A DNA stretch of 6,272 nt from Mycoplasmatota bacterium (GTDB lineage: Bacteria > Bacillota_I > Bacilli_A > Izemoplasmatales > Izemoplasmataceae): positions 1-6,272 of the forward strand of contig DAOVWR010000072.1 of assembly GCA_030636545.1 (NCBI GenBank). Direction: 5' to 3'. The translations under genes and the position numbers were made by a program. The stretch's first letter is position 1, and the number at the start of each line of letters is the position of its first letter. The notes beneath the pieces were generated by a model. That model saw only the letters and a list, made by a program, of their open reading frames with translations, did not search any database and was not told the DNA's origin. Positions 5,645-6,272 of this stretch are shown here, piece after piece.

Positions 5645-6272
5645 TTAATTAATTTTACCTTTTTTTATTTCATAGATCTTGTCAGCATGTTTTGCTACAT
5701 TTGCGGAATGAGTTACGATAATAACACACTTACCTTTGTCTGCTAAACCTTTAAAGATTTTAACAATTTCATTTTCAGTATCATCATCTAAATTTCCACT
5801 TGGCTCATCAGCTAAAATAACTTTTGAATCATGAACTAAAGCACGAGCTATTGCGGTACGTTGTTGTTCACCACCACTGATCTTCAAGACATCACGGTCC
5901 GCTGTATCTTTATCAATTCCTAAACTTTCTAGGATTTCATAGGCTTTTTCTTTCTTGTTTTTATAACCGACTTTTTTAATATCCATTGCGACCATTACAT
6001 TTTGAAGTGCTGTCATGTAATTAATTAAATTGTATGATTGAAAAATAACATTTACATTTTCTTTTCGATACTTAGTGTAACCAATATCTTTGATATCTTT
6101 GCCTTCAAATAAGATACCACCTTCTTGAACTGTGTCAAGACCACTGAGTAAACTGAGTAATGTTGTTTTTCCACTACCAGAAGACCCAAGTATTGCATAA
6201 AACTTTCCTTCTTCAAAATCAATATTGATATCTTTTAAGACAGTTCTCATTTTTTGTCCATCTTCGTACTTA
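5645..6272 (-). CDS. ABC transporter ATP-binding protein, MacB/LolD type (5' end outside window)
   Basis: The ATPase subunit of an ABC transporter, acting at the cytoplasmic face of the membrane with an FtsX/MacB-like permease that is not in the window. Counting from the ATG at 6250, it has Walker A GSSGSGKT (22-29), the Q-loop FQSYNLI (Q71), the signature ISGGEQQR (124-131), Walker B VILADEP (144-150), the D-loop SGNLD (151-155) and the switch H181. That ATG is not the start: the frame stays open to 6272 and encodes KYEDGQK just before it, which matches the usual N-terminal KY.dG...VLkdIn region of these ATPases. Perhaps 10-20 residues are therefore missing. The stop is TAA at 5647-5645, and a terminator follows at once, making it the last gene of its operon. 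The substrate is unknown. It has no evident link to formate metabolism. Confidence 0.93.
   Translation of the reverse strand, partial: KYEDGQKMRTVLKDINIDFEEGKFYAILGSSGSGKTTLLSLLSGLDTVQEGGILFEGKDIKDIGYTKYRKENVNVIFQSYNLINYMTALQNVMVAMDIKKVGYKNKKEKAYEILESLGIDKDTADRDVLKISGGEQQRTAIARALVHDSKVILADEPSGNLDDDTENEIVKIFKGLADKGKCVIIVTHSANVAKHADKIYEIKKGKIN

Noticed and set aside
6248..6250. ATG at 6250 as the start of the ABC ATPase
   Set aside because: The frame is open to the window edge, and the seven residues before this ATG (KYEDGQK) fit the conserved N-terminus of the family.
1..6272. CRISPR arrays, IS elements, tRNA or rRNA genes
   Set aside because: No regularly spaced repeats, transposase-like frames, terminal inverted repeats or RNA-gene signatures were seen; the window is almost fully coding on one strand.

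Overview
The window is AT-rich, and every supported gene lies on the minus strand. It holds a compact formate dehydrogenase (FDH) operon, and the 3' part of an unrelated ABC-transporter gene sits upstream of it. All internal Trp codons checked are TGG. TGA is used as a stop between two closely spaced genes, so the code is the standard bacterial one and not the Mycoplasma/Spiroplasma code. The low G+C, Firmicutes-like Shine-Dalgarno (SD) sites, an extended -10 promoter and NuoF/NuoG-type FDH subunits suggest an anaerobic, fermentative or acetogenic low-G+C Firmicute. A free-living Mollicutes relative such as the Izemoplasma/Haloplasma type is possible, but the genus cannot be fixed from this sequence.

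Layout in transcription order, from high to low coordinates. (1) 6272-5645: a MacB/LolD-type ABC ATPase, cut at its 5' end by the window edge. (2) 5633-5599: a strong intrinsic terminator closing that unit. (3) 5547-5539: an extended -10 promoter, followed by a leader of about 45 nt and a perfect SD. (4) 5485-4106: a NuoF-like NAD(H)/FMN/Fe-S subunit. (5) 4103-1419: the FDH catalytic subunit, with a NuoG-like iron-sulfur N-terminus, a bis-MGD domain and cysteine in the selenocysteine position. (6) 1416-64: a fused MobA-FdhD protein. (7) 58-1: the first 19 codons of another gene that leaves the window. Gaps between the FDH genes are 2, 2 and 5 nt, so this is very probably one transcript.

How they work together: the catalytic subunit interconverts formate and CO2 at a Mo- or W-bis-MGD centre, and its N-terminal Fe-S chain wires electrons to the NuoF-like subunit, which exchanges them with NAD(P)(H). 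The MobA half of the fusion adds GMP to molybdopterin, the last nucleotide step of cofactor synthesis. The FdhD half delivers the sulfur the cofactor needs before FDH is active. The operon therefore carries an enzyme plus its own one-polypeptide cofactor-finishing factor. No NuoE-like [2Fe-2S] subunit is visible in the window; the truncated downstream gene is one place it could be. The most notable features are the MobA-FdhD fusion and the loss of the second cysteine of FdhD's CxxC loop.
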